A stretch of 64,000 nucleotides of DNA from positions 1 through 64,000 of the forward strand of contig NZ_JAFEMW010000006.1 in NCBI RefSeq assembly GCF_016892625.1. Direction: 5' to 3'. Source of the DNA: Brevibacterium sp. RIT 803. Its GTDB lineage: Bacteria > Actinomycetota > Actinomycetes > Actinomycetales > Brevibacteriaceae. A model generated the notes under the pieces. It made no database searches. It was not told the DNA's origin and saw only the letters and a program-made list of their open reading frames with translations. Below are positions 57,257-64,000 of the stretch, in pieces (the first letter of the stretch is position 1; each line of letters begins with the position of its first letter). The translations under genes were made by a program, and so were the position numbers.

Positions 57257-57703
57257 TCAGCTGCCGCCGAGTCCGACCTTTCCGTCATCCTTGGATCCGC
57301 CATCGTCCTTGGATCCGCCGCCGTCATCTGCGGCGCCGTTGGCCTTCGTCAAGCCGGCCTCTTCACCGCAGACCGGCCAGGCACCCGGGCCCTGCTCCTT
57401 GAGAGTCTTCTGAGCAACGTCGATCTGCTCAGCCTTGCTGGCCTTGTGAGGCATGCCCTCACCGCCGAACGCGTTCCAGGTCTGCTCCGAGAACTGCAGA
57501 CCACCGTAATAGCCATTACCGCTGTTGATGTGCCAGTCACCGCCGGACTCGCACTCGGCGACCTTGTCCCAGACGCCGCCCGAGGACTGAGCTCCTGTGG
57601 AGGCCTGGGCTGGGCCGCTCATTCCCGTCAGTCCGGCGGCGGCAACCGCGCCGGCTCCTGCAACGAGGGCGACCTTGCGGAGGCTTGTGCTGTAGAGGTT
57701 CAC
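57257..57703 (-). CDS. Resuscitation-promoting factor (Rpf-like transglycosylase)
   Basis: The 148-residue secreted muralytic enzyme starts with a signal peptide cut after PAQA (near residue 34), then the Rpf domain: [19 protein letters not shown] with catalytic E52, [20 protein letters not shown] and a second cysteine at C112, likely bound to C51. A short acidic tail with two GSKDDG units follows (18-base repeats at 57288-57319). It helps dormant cells resume growth by cleaving peptidoglycan. I chose the GTG at 57703 with GGAG upstream; an ATG nine codons earlier is possible. MtrA-like sites lie upstream. Confidence 0.92.
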   Translation of the reverse strand: MNLYSTSLRKVALVAGAGAVAAAGLTGMSGPAQASTGAQSSGGVWDKVAECESGGDWHINSGNGYYGGLQFSEQTWNAFGGEGMPHKASKAEQIDVAQKTLKEQGPGAWPVCGEEAGLTKANGAADDGGGSKDDGGSKDDGKVGLGGS

Positions 57704-57739
57704 TGTGTCATCTCCGTAATACGATTGCATTTCGGTTTT

Positions 57740-57766
57740 GTCACCCGGTCGTTACCGAGTCGTTAT
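57740..57766 (-). promoter_or_regulatory. MtrA-like direct repeats upstream of rpf
   Basis: GTCAC (57740-57744), GTTAC (57751-57755) and GTTAT (57762-57766), read on the plus strand, are each separated by six bases, an 11-base period. MtrA binds GTnAC direct repeats of this form and controls rpf genes in mycobacteria. The sites lie 37-63 bases before the rpf start. Confidence 0.55.
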
Positions 57767-57924
57767 ACACCGTAACGGATCTGACGCAAGGAGTGAACTG
57801 AAATCCACTCGTCCGCCCTCAGAATCGACACACAGAAGCCACAACGCGAACTGAAAGCGCTGCGTCTCTGCTCGACTCCCCTGATGGCGCTCGACTCCCC
57901 GTTGTCAGGCTCATACACACAGGT

Positions 57925-60306
57925 TCATACATCTGCGACATAGGCCGCCAGGTGCTGCGCAGTCAATGTCGCGTTCGGCCCTGGAACAGAGGCGACGAGT
58001 TGTTCCGGAGTGCCTTCGAAGACAACTCGACCTCCGTCGTGACCAGCACCGGGACCGAGATCGATGATCCAATCGGAGTGGGCCATGACCGCCTGATGGT
58101 GTTCGATGACGATGACCGTCTTCCCTGAATCTGCGAGACGATCCAGCATGTCCAACAGGTTCTCCACATCGGCAAGATGCAAGCCCGTCGTCGGTTCGTC
58201 GAGGATGATGACAGGTGCAGAGTCCGCAGCCTTGGCCGAGAGATGCGCAGCCAGTTTGAGGCGCTGCCGCTCGCCACCTGAGAGGGTCGTCAGAGGCTGA
58301 CCCAGACTGACGTACCCGAGACCCACCTCGGAGAGGTGCCCGATGATCTTGCTGACAGCAGGGATTCGTGACTCCCCTGCGGCAAAGTAGTCGATCGCCG
58401 CAGTCACCGGCAGATCGAGCACCTCACGAATGTTCTTGCCGGCCAGGGTGTAGTCGAGGACTTCTGCCTGGAATCCCTTGCCCTCACACACATCACAGGG
58501 AGCCGACATTCCCGCCATCATTCCGAGGTCGGAGTAGATGATTCCGGCACCATTGCAGACCGGACAGGCCCCTTCCGAGTTGGCACTGAACAGAGCGGGC
58601 TTGACGCCGTTGACCTTGGCGAAGGCCTTGCGGATGGGCTCGAGCATGCCAGTGTAGGTGGCCGGGTTGCTGCGTCGTGAGCCTTTGATCGCCGCCTGGT
58701 CGATCATGATCACGCCGTCCCGGCGGCGCAGTGATCCTGCAATGAGAGTGCTCTTGCCGGAACCGGCCACTCCTGTGATGGCGGTGATCACACCCAGCGG
58801 CACATCGACGTCGACGTCGCGTAGGTTATGCGTCTTCGCTCCCCTGATCTCGAGATTCCCGGTGGGTTCGCGAGTTGTCTTCTTCACTTGGGAGCGGTCG
58901 TTCAGGTGTCGGCCTGTCAGCGTGTCGCTGGCTGTGAGCTGATCGAGGTTTCCGATGAAGCAGACCTCTCCTCCGGCCGTTCCTGCCCCCGGCCCAAGAT
59001 CGACGATGTGATCGGCGATTCTGATGGTCTCTGGCTTGTGTTCGACGACGAGGACGGTGTTGCCCTTGTCGCGCAATGCGATGAGCAGCCCGTTCATCGC
59101 GGCGATGTCGTGAGGGTGCAGCCCGATCGTTGGTTCGTCGAAGATATAGGTGACATCCGTCAGCGAGGATCCGAGGTGACGCACGAGCTTGATCCGCTGA
59201 GCCTCTCCCCCGGACAGGGAACCAGCCGAACGGTCAAGGGAGAGGTACCCGAGTCCGATGTCGACGAAGGCCTGCACATCTGCCCTCAGCGACCTCACAA
59301 GGGGGCCGACTCCCCCGTCATCGATCTGTGCCAGCCAGTCGAGGAGGTCAGAGATCTGCAGAGCACACACTTCGGCGATGGAGAGTCCTGCCAGCGACGA
59401 TCCCCGAGCCGCAGCGTTCAGCCTCGTGCCGGCGCATTCGGGACACTGCGTGTATACGACTGCCCGGTCGACGAACTCCCGCACATGCTTCTGCATCGCG
59501 TCGCGGTCTTTGGACAGAAACGAACGCCTGATCCGCGGAATGAGACCGTCGAAGGTCATGTTCGTGCCGTTGATGACGATCTTCTCGCCCTCGGCATAGA
59601 GAAGATAGTGCCGTTCGTCCTCTGAATAGTCAGCGATCGCCTTGTCTGGGTCGAAATAGCCCGACTCGGAATAGAACCGCACAGTCCACCCACCGGGTTT
59701 GTACCCCGGTATCGTGATCGCGCCCTCGTTGAGAGATTTCGCCTCATCGACCACCTCGGCGATGTCGATGTCTGTGGCTGTGCCCATTCCCTCGCAGTGC
59801 GGACACATGCCGCCGTTGACGGTGAAGGTCCGTCGCTCGACCTGTTTGTCGGCGCCTTTGTCGATCGTCACGGCACCCTTGCCGCTGATCGAGGCTACGT
59901 TGAACGAGTAGGCATTGGTCGACCCGAGATTCGGTTGAGCCAACCTGGAGAACAGCGTTCTCAGCTTTGCGTTGATGTCGCTGACTGTGCCCACGGTCGA
60001 ACGCGGATTAGCTCCGATGCGTTCCTGATCGACGATGATGGCGGTGGTCAGACCGTCCAGCACATCCACTTCAGGTCGTGCCATCGCGGGCATGAACCCC
60101 TGAACGAAGGCACTGTAGGTTTCGTTGATCAGGCGTTGGGATTCGGCGGCGATCGTCGAGAAGACCAGGGACGATTTGCCGGACCCGGAGACACCGGTGA
60201 ATACGGTGAGCCGCCGTTTGGGAATGTCGACGGAGATGTCCTTGAGATTGTTCTCACGGGCACCCTGGACGCGAATCAGGTCATGGTTGTCGGCTTGATA
60301 CGGCAT
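57925..60306 (-). CDS. UvrA-like ATPase, short paralogue
   Basis: The 793-residue protein has two ABC ATPase modules: Walker A in [14 protein letters not shown] and [12 protein letters not shown], signatures [13 protein letters not shown] and [13 protein letters not shown], and Walker B in [10 protein letters not shown] and [10 protein letters not shown]. Zinc-binding cysteine pairs are [24 protein letters not shown] and CDVCEGKG. It is about 150 residues shorter than repair UvrA, as expected for paralogues (UvrA2 or drug-resistance type) that lack the UvrB-binding region. It is last in the run AraC-VOC-UvrA. Confidence 0.9.
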   Translation of the reverse strand: MPYQADNHDLIRVQGARENNLKDISVDIPKRRLTVFTGVSGSGKSSLVFSTIAAESQRLINETYSAFVQGFMPAMARPEVDVLDGLTTAIIVDQERIGANPRSTVGTVSDINAKLRTLFSRLAQPNLGSTNAYSFNVASISGKGAVTIDKGADKQVERRTFTVNGGMCPHCEGMGTATDIDIAEVVDEAKSLNEGAITIPGYKPGGWTVRFYSESGYFDPDKAIADYSEDERHYLLYAEGEKIVINGTNMTFDGLIPRIRRSFLSKDRDAMQKHVREFVDRAVVYTQCPECAGTRLNAAARGSSLAGLSIAEVCALQISDLLDWLAQIDDGGVGPLVRSLRADVQAFVDIGLGYLSLDRSAGSLSGGEAQRIKLVRHLGSSLTDVTYIFDEPTIGLHPHDIAAMNGLLIALRDKGNTVLVVEHKPETIRIADHIVDLGPGAGTAGGEVCFIGNLDQLTASDTLTGRHLNDRSQVKKTTREPTGNLEIRGAKTHNLRDVDVDVPLGVITAITGVAGSGKSTLIAGSLRRRDGVIMIDQAAIKGSRRSNPATYTGMLEPIRKAFAKVNGVKPALFSANSEGACPVCNGAGIIYSDLGMMAGMSAPCDVCEGKGFQAEVLDYTLAGKNIREVLDLPVTAAIDYFAAGESRIPAVSKIIGHLSEVGLGYVSLGQPLTTLSGGERQRLKLAAHLSAKAADSAPVIILDEPTTGLHLADVENLLDMLDRLADSGKTVIVIEHHQAVMAHSDWIIDLGPGAGHDGGRVVFEGTPEQLVASVPGPNATLTAQHLAAYVADV

Positions 60307-60311
60307 GCCGG

Positions 60312-60722
60312 TCAGCCGCGCTGCTGGACGCGCATCATGTTGCCGGCAGGATCGCGCAGTGCGAAATCCCGCAGACCATAGGGCTGGTCCATCGGCTCCT
60401 GCACGATGTCTGCTCCCCTGGCCTCCACCTCGGCGAATGCCTCATCGACGTTCGTGCTGGCCAACACGATGGCCGCATAGCTGCCCTTGGCCATGAGGGA
60501 TTCAATGACCTCGCGCTCGGCATCGCTGATGGTCGGGTCGGTGATCGCCGGAGTGAGCACGATCGAGGTGTCAGGCTGGCCTTCGGGGCCCACTGTCAGC
60601 CACCGCATCTGTCCGGATCCGACATCGAGGCGGACCTCGAACCCCAGAACGTCGCGGTAGAAGATCAGCGATGCCTCGGCATCGGTGTGGGGCAGGAAAC
60701 TGGCGTTGATCGAGATATTCAT
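60312..60722 (-). CDS. VOC (glyoxalase/bleomycin resistance) family protein
   Basis: The 136-residue protein begins MNISINASFLPHTDAEAS and has the paired beta-alpha-beta modules of the vicinal oxygen chelate fold: FYRDVLGFEVRLDVG in the first half and AFAEVEARGADIVQEPMDQPYGLRDFALRDPAGNMMRV in the second (given in parts). I chose the ATG at 60722, with AGGATG before it; a second ATG at 60731 is possible. It lies between AraC and the UvrA paralogue with no gap to either, so the three are one transcript. Confidence 0.85.
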   Translation of the reverse strand: MNISINASFLPHTDAEASLIFYRDVLGFEVRLDVGSGQMRWLTVGPEGQPDTSIVLTPAITDPTISDAEREVIESLMAKGSYAAIVLASTNVDEAFAEVEARGADIVQEPMDQPYGLRDFALRDPAGNMMRVQQRG

Positions 60723-60732
60723 GATCGACATC

Positions 60733-61176
60733 CTAGTTCGGGTCGTCGGGCGGCACTTCTCGATTCCTGACTGGTCGAAGAACATTCTTGACGATGAACG
60801 TGGGCAAGTCGTGATCCCCGTGGGCGAGTCCGGCACGATATCGAGACGGTGAGAGCCCTACGAGTTCACTGAACCGAGTGCTGAACGTGCCCAACGACGA
60901 GAATCCGACCGCAAAGCAGATATCCGTGATCGATAGGTCACCGCGACGGATCAGTGCCATGGACCGTTCGATCCGACGCGTCATGAGATACGAATAGGGC
61001 GATTCGCCGTAGGCGGCTCTGAACTGGCGGCTGAGGTGACCGGCCGACATGTGCACCCCGGCGGCGAGCTCCTCAACATTGAGGGGACGGTCGAACTCTC
61101 TGTCGATCCGGTCGCGCACGCGTCGCAGGAGGACCAGCTGGTGCACAGGCACATGGTCGCTGCTGAACGTGTTCAC
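60733..61176 (-). CDS. AraC-family transcriptional regulator
   Basis: The 147-residue protein consists almost only of the AraC DNA-binding domain: RPLNVEELAAGVHMSAGHLSRQFRAAYGESPYSYL and SITDICFAVGFSSLGTFSTRFSELVGLSPSRYR, each with a helix-turn-helix. The large ligand domain is missing, so the effector, if any, binds elsewhere. The start is a GTG at 61176 that overlaps the stop of the permease gene by four bases (GTGA), so it is translationally coupled to polyamine transport. Confidence 0.9.
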   Translation of the reverse strand: MNTFSSDHVPVHQLVLLRRVRDRIDREFDRPLNVEELAAGVHMSAGHLSRQFRAAYGESPYSYLMTRRIERSMALIRRGDLSITDICFAVGFSSLGTFSTRFSELVGLSPSRYRAGLAHGDHDLPTFIVKNVLRPVRNREVPPDDPN

Positions 61177-62717
61177 CCCTCGTGGACTCCCTGGCTCAGG
61201 GTCTCACCACGGAAGTAGCCGGGATGCCTGCGGGATTGGATGATCATGATGACCACGCCCAGGAGCAGGACTCCGATGCCCAGCACGAAGACCAGTCCGA
61301 TGCCGAAGACCGAGGATCCTGAGCCGTAGCTGGGGTCGAGGGAGTCGATCGCGGTGGTCACGAAGATCACCAGCAGGGTCACTCCCCCGACCAGTGGGAA
61401 GAGGAACCTGAAGAAGAAGTTCTTTGCCCCCGCAAACAGCGACCGGCGGAAGTACCAGATGCAGGCCAGACCGGTCACGCCGTAGTAGAAGCAGACCATG
61501 AGGCCCAGTGCCGTGATCGTGTCCCACAAGGCGTTCTCCGACAGCAGCCGCATCACGACGTAGAAGATGATCGCGGCGCCCGCCGAGGTGACAGTGGCCA
61601 CCGACGGTGACTTGTACCTGGGTGAGATGTTGCCGTACTTCTTCGGCAGAGCACCGTAGTGGCCCATGGCCAGGATCGTGCGTGAGGGTGAGACCATCGT
61701 CGACTGCAGCGAGGCCAAGGAACTCGAGAGGACGGCGATCGAGATGAGGACTGCGAAGGGTCCCATCACCGGTTCGGCGATGGCTGCGAAGATGGATTCC
61801 TGATTCTCCGGATTCCCTGCACCCAATCCGTCTGTGCCGACTCCGGCGAATGAGATGACGGCGACGGTGCATGCGAGGTAGATGATGACGATGGCCACAA
61901 TTGTGAGCATTGCTGCGCGGCCGGGGGTCTTCTGCGGGTCCTTCGCCTCTTCGTTCATGGTGATGACGGTGTCCCAGCCCCAGAAGAGGAAGATCGACAG
62001 GGACACTGCCGCCGCGACGGTCGAGAAGTCGCCGGCCTCGGCGGGGTTGAACCAGCCGAGTTCGACCGGTGTCGCGTCGAAGGCGGTCCCGTTGGACACG
62101 TGGACGAATGCCGCAATGACGAACCAGCCGAGGGCAAGGACTTGGAATGCGACCAGCCAGACCTGAATCTTCTGGGTTGCTTCGACGCCTCGGTAGGAGA
62201 TCCATGCGGCACCCGCAGTCAGGAGGACGGTGACGGGAATGTTGATCCACAGCACCCGGGTGAGATCGGCGATCCCGGGGTCGGAGAAGATCTGAGCCAG
62301 CAGCAGGAACAGGAAGTCCACGGCTACTGCGGCCAAGTTCGAGAGCACGAGGACCGTGGCCGAGATCAGCCCCCACCCTCCCATCCAGCCCAGCCAAGGA
62401 CCGAAGGCACGTGTCGCCCAGGTGAAGGTGGTGCCGGAATCGGGCATGGCGGTGTTGAGCTCGCGGTAGCCGAAGACGACGAGCAGCATCGGAACGAAGC
62501 CGATCAGCAGAATCGCCGGAGTGTGGACTCCGACCTGAGAAATCGTCGGCCCAAGACCCGAGGTCAGCGTGTAGGCAGGGGCAATGCAGGAGATGCCGAT
62601 GACGGCACCGCCGATGGCGCCGACCTTGCCCGCGGACAGCCCCTTGGAGCTCAGGCCCGAGCCGGAACCGACCGACGGGCTTCCGGGCGGGCTGGAAGTT
62701 GGAGTTGCCGAGGTCAT
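61173..62717 (-). CDS. APC-family permease, probably for polyamines
   Basis: The 514-residue transporter has twelve predicted helices, beginning GKVGAIGGAVIGISCIAPAYTLTSG and SGTTFTWATRAFGPWLGWMGGWG, the substrate-binding region of amino-acid/polyamine/organocation permeases. The adjacent putrescine oxidase suggests putrescine or a related amine as substrate. A serine/glycine-rich N terminus precedes the first helix. It is followed by AraC with a four-base overlap. Confidence 0.88.
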   Translation of the reverse strand: MTSATPTSSPPGSPSVGSGSGLSSKGLSAGKVGAIGGAVIGISCIAPAYTLTSGLGPTISQVGVHTPAILLIGFVPMLLVVFGYRELNTAMPDSGTTFTWATRAFGPWLGWMGGWGLISATVLVLSNLAAVAVDFLFLLLAQIFSDPGIADLTRVLWINIPVTVLLTAGAAWISYRGVEATQKIQVWLVAFQVLALGWFVIAAFVHVSNGTAFDATPVELGWFNPAEAGDFSTVAAAVSLSIFLFWGWDTVITMNEEAKDPQKTPGRAAMLTIVAIVIIYLACTVAVISFAGVGTDGLGAGNPENQESIFAAIAEPVMGPFAVLISIAVLSSSLASLQSTMVSPSRTILAMGHYGALPKKYGNISPRYKSPSVATVTSAGAAIIFYVVMRLLSENALWDTITALGLMVCFYYGVTGLACIWYFRRSLFAGAKNFFFRFLFPLVGGVTLLVIFVTTAIDSLDPSYGSGSSVFGIGLVFVLGIGVLLLGVVIMIIQSRRHPGYFRGETLSQGVHEG

Positions 62718-62741
62718 CAGCTCAACCTTTCAGGGGTGATT

Positions 62742-64000
62742 TCAGGTGCTCAGGATCTTTTCGGCAGTGTCGTGCCCGATTCTGACCGCACCGTCGACGT
62801 GCTGGTAGCCGTGTGCTGCGATGTCCGAACTCGCGAAATGGATGGGGCCGACCGGATCGTTCTGGAACCGCCCCCACCGGTGCAGTCCCCCGAGATCGTA
62901 GCTCGTGGCATAGGCACCTCGGGTCCATTCCTCGGCACCGAAGTCAGACAGGTAGAACACTTCGGGTTCCAGGGCCTGCGGGCCCAGGAAGTCAGCCAGT
63001 GATTCGAGGATACGCTGTTTGCGGGTGTCCTCGTCGAGGGCGAACATGGCATCAGCATTGACGTCGGAGATGAATCCGACGAGCGTCCCCTGCTCTTCAC
63101 CGTAGTTGGTGTTGTCATAGACCTCCTGCACCAGTTGACCGGCACCGAATCCGGTTCCGCACAGGCCGTCTTCTCGCCAGAACGGTGTCTGATACGTGGC
63201 GTGAACCTTGATCACCAGGCCCATCGACTGGTGCTGGTGGAAGACCTGCTGGAGTCGGGGCAGATGCGGGGTGTAGCTGATACGCGAGTACAGGTTCGGT
63301 GGGACGGCCACAATGGCACGAGCGGCCGAGACACTCATCGCATCGGTGCCGACTCTCACAGAGTCGTCGGTCCACTCGATCGTGCGAACGGGGCTGTCCA
63401 GGAGGACGACGCCTTCCCCGAGGTCGGCTGCCATCTGCTCGGAGACCGACTGCATTCCACCCACGACACGGCGGTCGAGAATGAAATGGTCATCCACGAG
63501 GTGAGTGAACGATCCCGCCGAGGCGGCCATGAGGATCGCCTGCAGTGCGGAGAATGCAGTGGCAGGCTTGGTCAGCATTCCCCCTGCGATGAACATGCCG
63601 ATGTTCGCGCACGCCGTCTCATCGTCGGATTGATTCCGGAGCCAATGATGGAAGGACACCGAATCGAGTTCGGCCGCGTCTTCGGCTTCCCACGGGGCGG
63701 TGGGTCCGATGCGGGCGGCGAGCTCGTCCAACTTCGCGATCAGGCGTTCCATCTCTGCTTGGGTGGACTCCCCCACCGGGAACATATCGCCGCTGTAGAC
63801 GGTGCGTGTGCCGTCGGGTGCGATATAGACGCTCTCGCCCTCCCGGTAGCGCTGGTAGGTTTCCTTGCCCAGCTCAGTGACGAGTTGAAGCAGCGCCGTC
63901 TGGTCCGGTGAGATCCACTGGCCACCGATTTCGTACATCTGACCGTCGATGTGATCGGTCCAGGTTCGACCGCCGACCCTGTCTCTTGCCTCGAGGACGA
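62742..64000 (-). CDS. puo: Flavin amine oxidase, putrescine oxidase-like, C-terminal part
   Basis: The gene continues beyond position 64000; 419 codons are visible. The protein shows VLEARDRVGGRTWTD (FAD end of the first fold), EIGGQWISPDQTALLQL, FIAGGMLTKPATAFSALQ, GGMQSVSEQMAADLG, and a C-terminal GAVRIGHDTAEKIL in place of the usual GYMDGAV segment. The spacing and GGQW(V/I)SPDQ motif are those of actinobacterial putrescine oxidase, which oxidises putrescine to 4-aminobutanal with hydrogen peroxide. The permease starts 24 bases after its stop. Confidence 0.87.
   Translation of the reverse strand, partial: VLEARDRVGGRTWTDHIDGQMYEIGGQWISPDQTALLQLVTELGKETYQRYREGESVYIAPDGTRTVYSGDMFPVGESTQAEMERLIAKLDELAARIGPTAPWEAEDAAELDSVSFHHWLRNQSDDETACANIGMFIAGGMLTKPATAFSALQAILMAASAGSFTHLVDDHFILDRRVVGGMQSVSEQMAADLGEGVVLLDSPVRTIEWTDDSVRVGTDAMSVSAARAIVAVPPNLYSRISYTPHLPRLQQVFHQHQSMGLVIKVHATYQTPFWREDGLCGTGFGAGQLVQEVYDNTNYGEEQGTLVGFISDVNADAMFALDEDTRKQRILESLADFLGPQALEPEVFYLSDFGAEEWTRGAYATSYDLGGLHRWGRFQNDPVGPIHFASSDIAAHGYQHVDGAVRIGHDTAEKILST

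Noticed and set aside
61204..62397. Minus-strand open frame of 397 codons inside the permease gene
   Set aside because: It is another frame of the APC permease and is mostly Arg, His and Gly.

Overview
The window is one contiguous piece of a high-GC actinobacterial chromosome, most like Brevibacterium or a close relative. The reasons are a mycothione reductase, a SucB/LpdA/LipA/LipB block, GlnA1-GlnE-GlnA2, a qcr/cta respiratory cluster in the order known from mycobacteria, an Rpf-type resuscitation factor, frequent GTG starts and a putrescine oxidase at the right edge. The genus is inferred from gene content, not from a marker gene. I see no rRNA, tRNA, CRISPR array, insertion sequence or phage gene.

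Left part (1-25 kb): end of a ROK sugar kinase, map, an FCD-type GntR regulator, alanine dehydrogenase, then the nitrogen block (small SPOR-like protein, glnA2, glnE; mycothione reductase; glnA1 with a GlnR-like operator). Next come the lipoate/2-oxoacid dehydrogenase block (DUF4191, lipA, lipB, sucB, lpdA), interrupted by a gene on the opposite strand for a pseudokinase-like membrane protein, then pepA, pyrD, DUF3043, a M20 dipeptidase, erpA and aat.

Middle (25-50 kb): the aerobic respiratory chain is arranged as two convergent operons, ctaC-ctaD-ctaF on the plus strand and ctaE-qcrC-qcrA-qcrB on the minus strand, separated by about 1 kb with no convincing gene. It is followed by trpD, a DEDDh exonuclease/GIY-YIG fusion, a lipid/esterase group, an Rv1830 (ResR/McdR) homologue, an orphan ParA, pyruvate carboxylase, peptide deformylase, 3-hydroxyacyl-CoA dehydrogenase, a type Ic aspartate aminotransferase, a methyltransferase, an Hsp20 gene under a perfect-spaced HAIR operator, an AEC transporter and ferritin.

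Right part (50-64 kb) is more accessory: a four-gene operon of two uncharacterised membrane proteins (one DUF5058) with a M20D amidohydrolase and an amidase; small stand-alone enzymes; a frameshifted HIT-family remnant; an rpf gene with 11-bp-periodic MtrA-like repeats; and a minus-strand run of putrescine oxidase, APC permease, AraC regulator, VOC protein and a short UvrA paralogue.

The best candidates for something undescribed are the DUF5058/amidohydrolase/amidase operon (a possible uptake-and-hydrolysis system for an amide or peptide conjugate), the pseudokinase membrane protein inserted in the lipoate block, and the polyamine cassette translationally coupled to the AraC-VOC-UvrA run. Many genes are separated by long perfect hairpins that look like bidirectional terminators.
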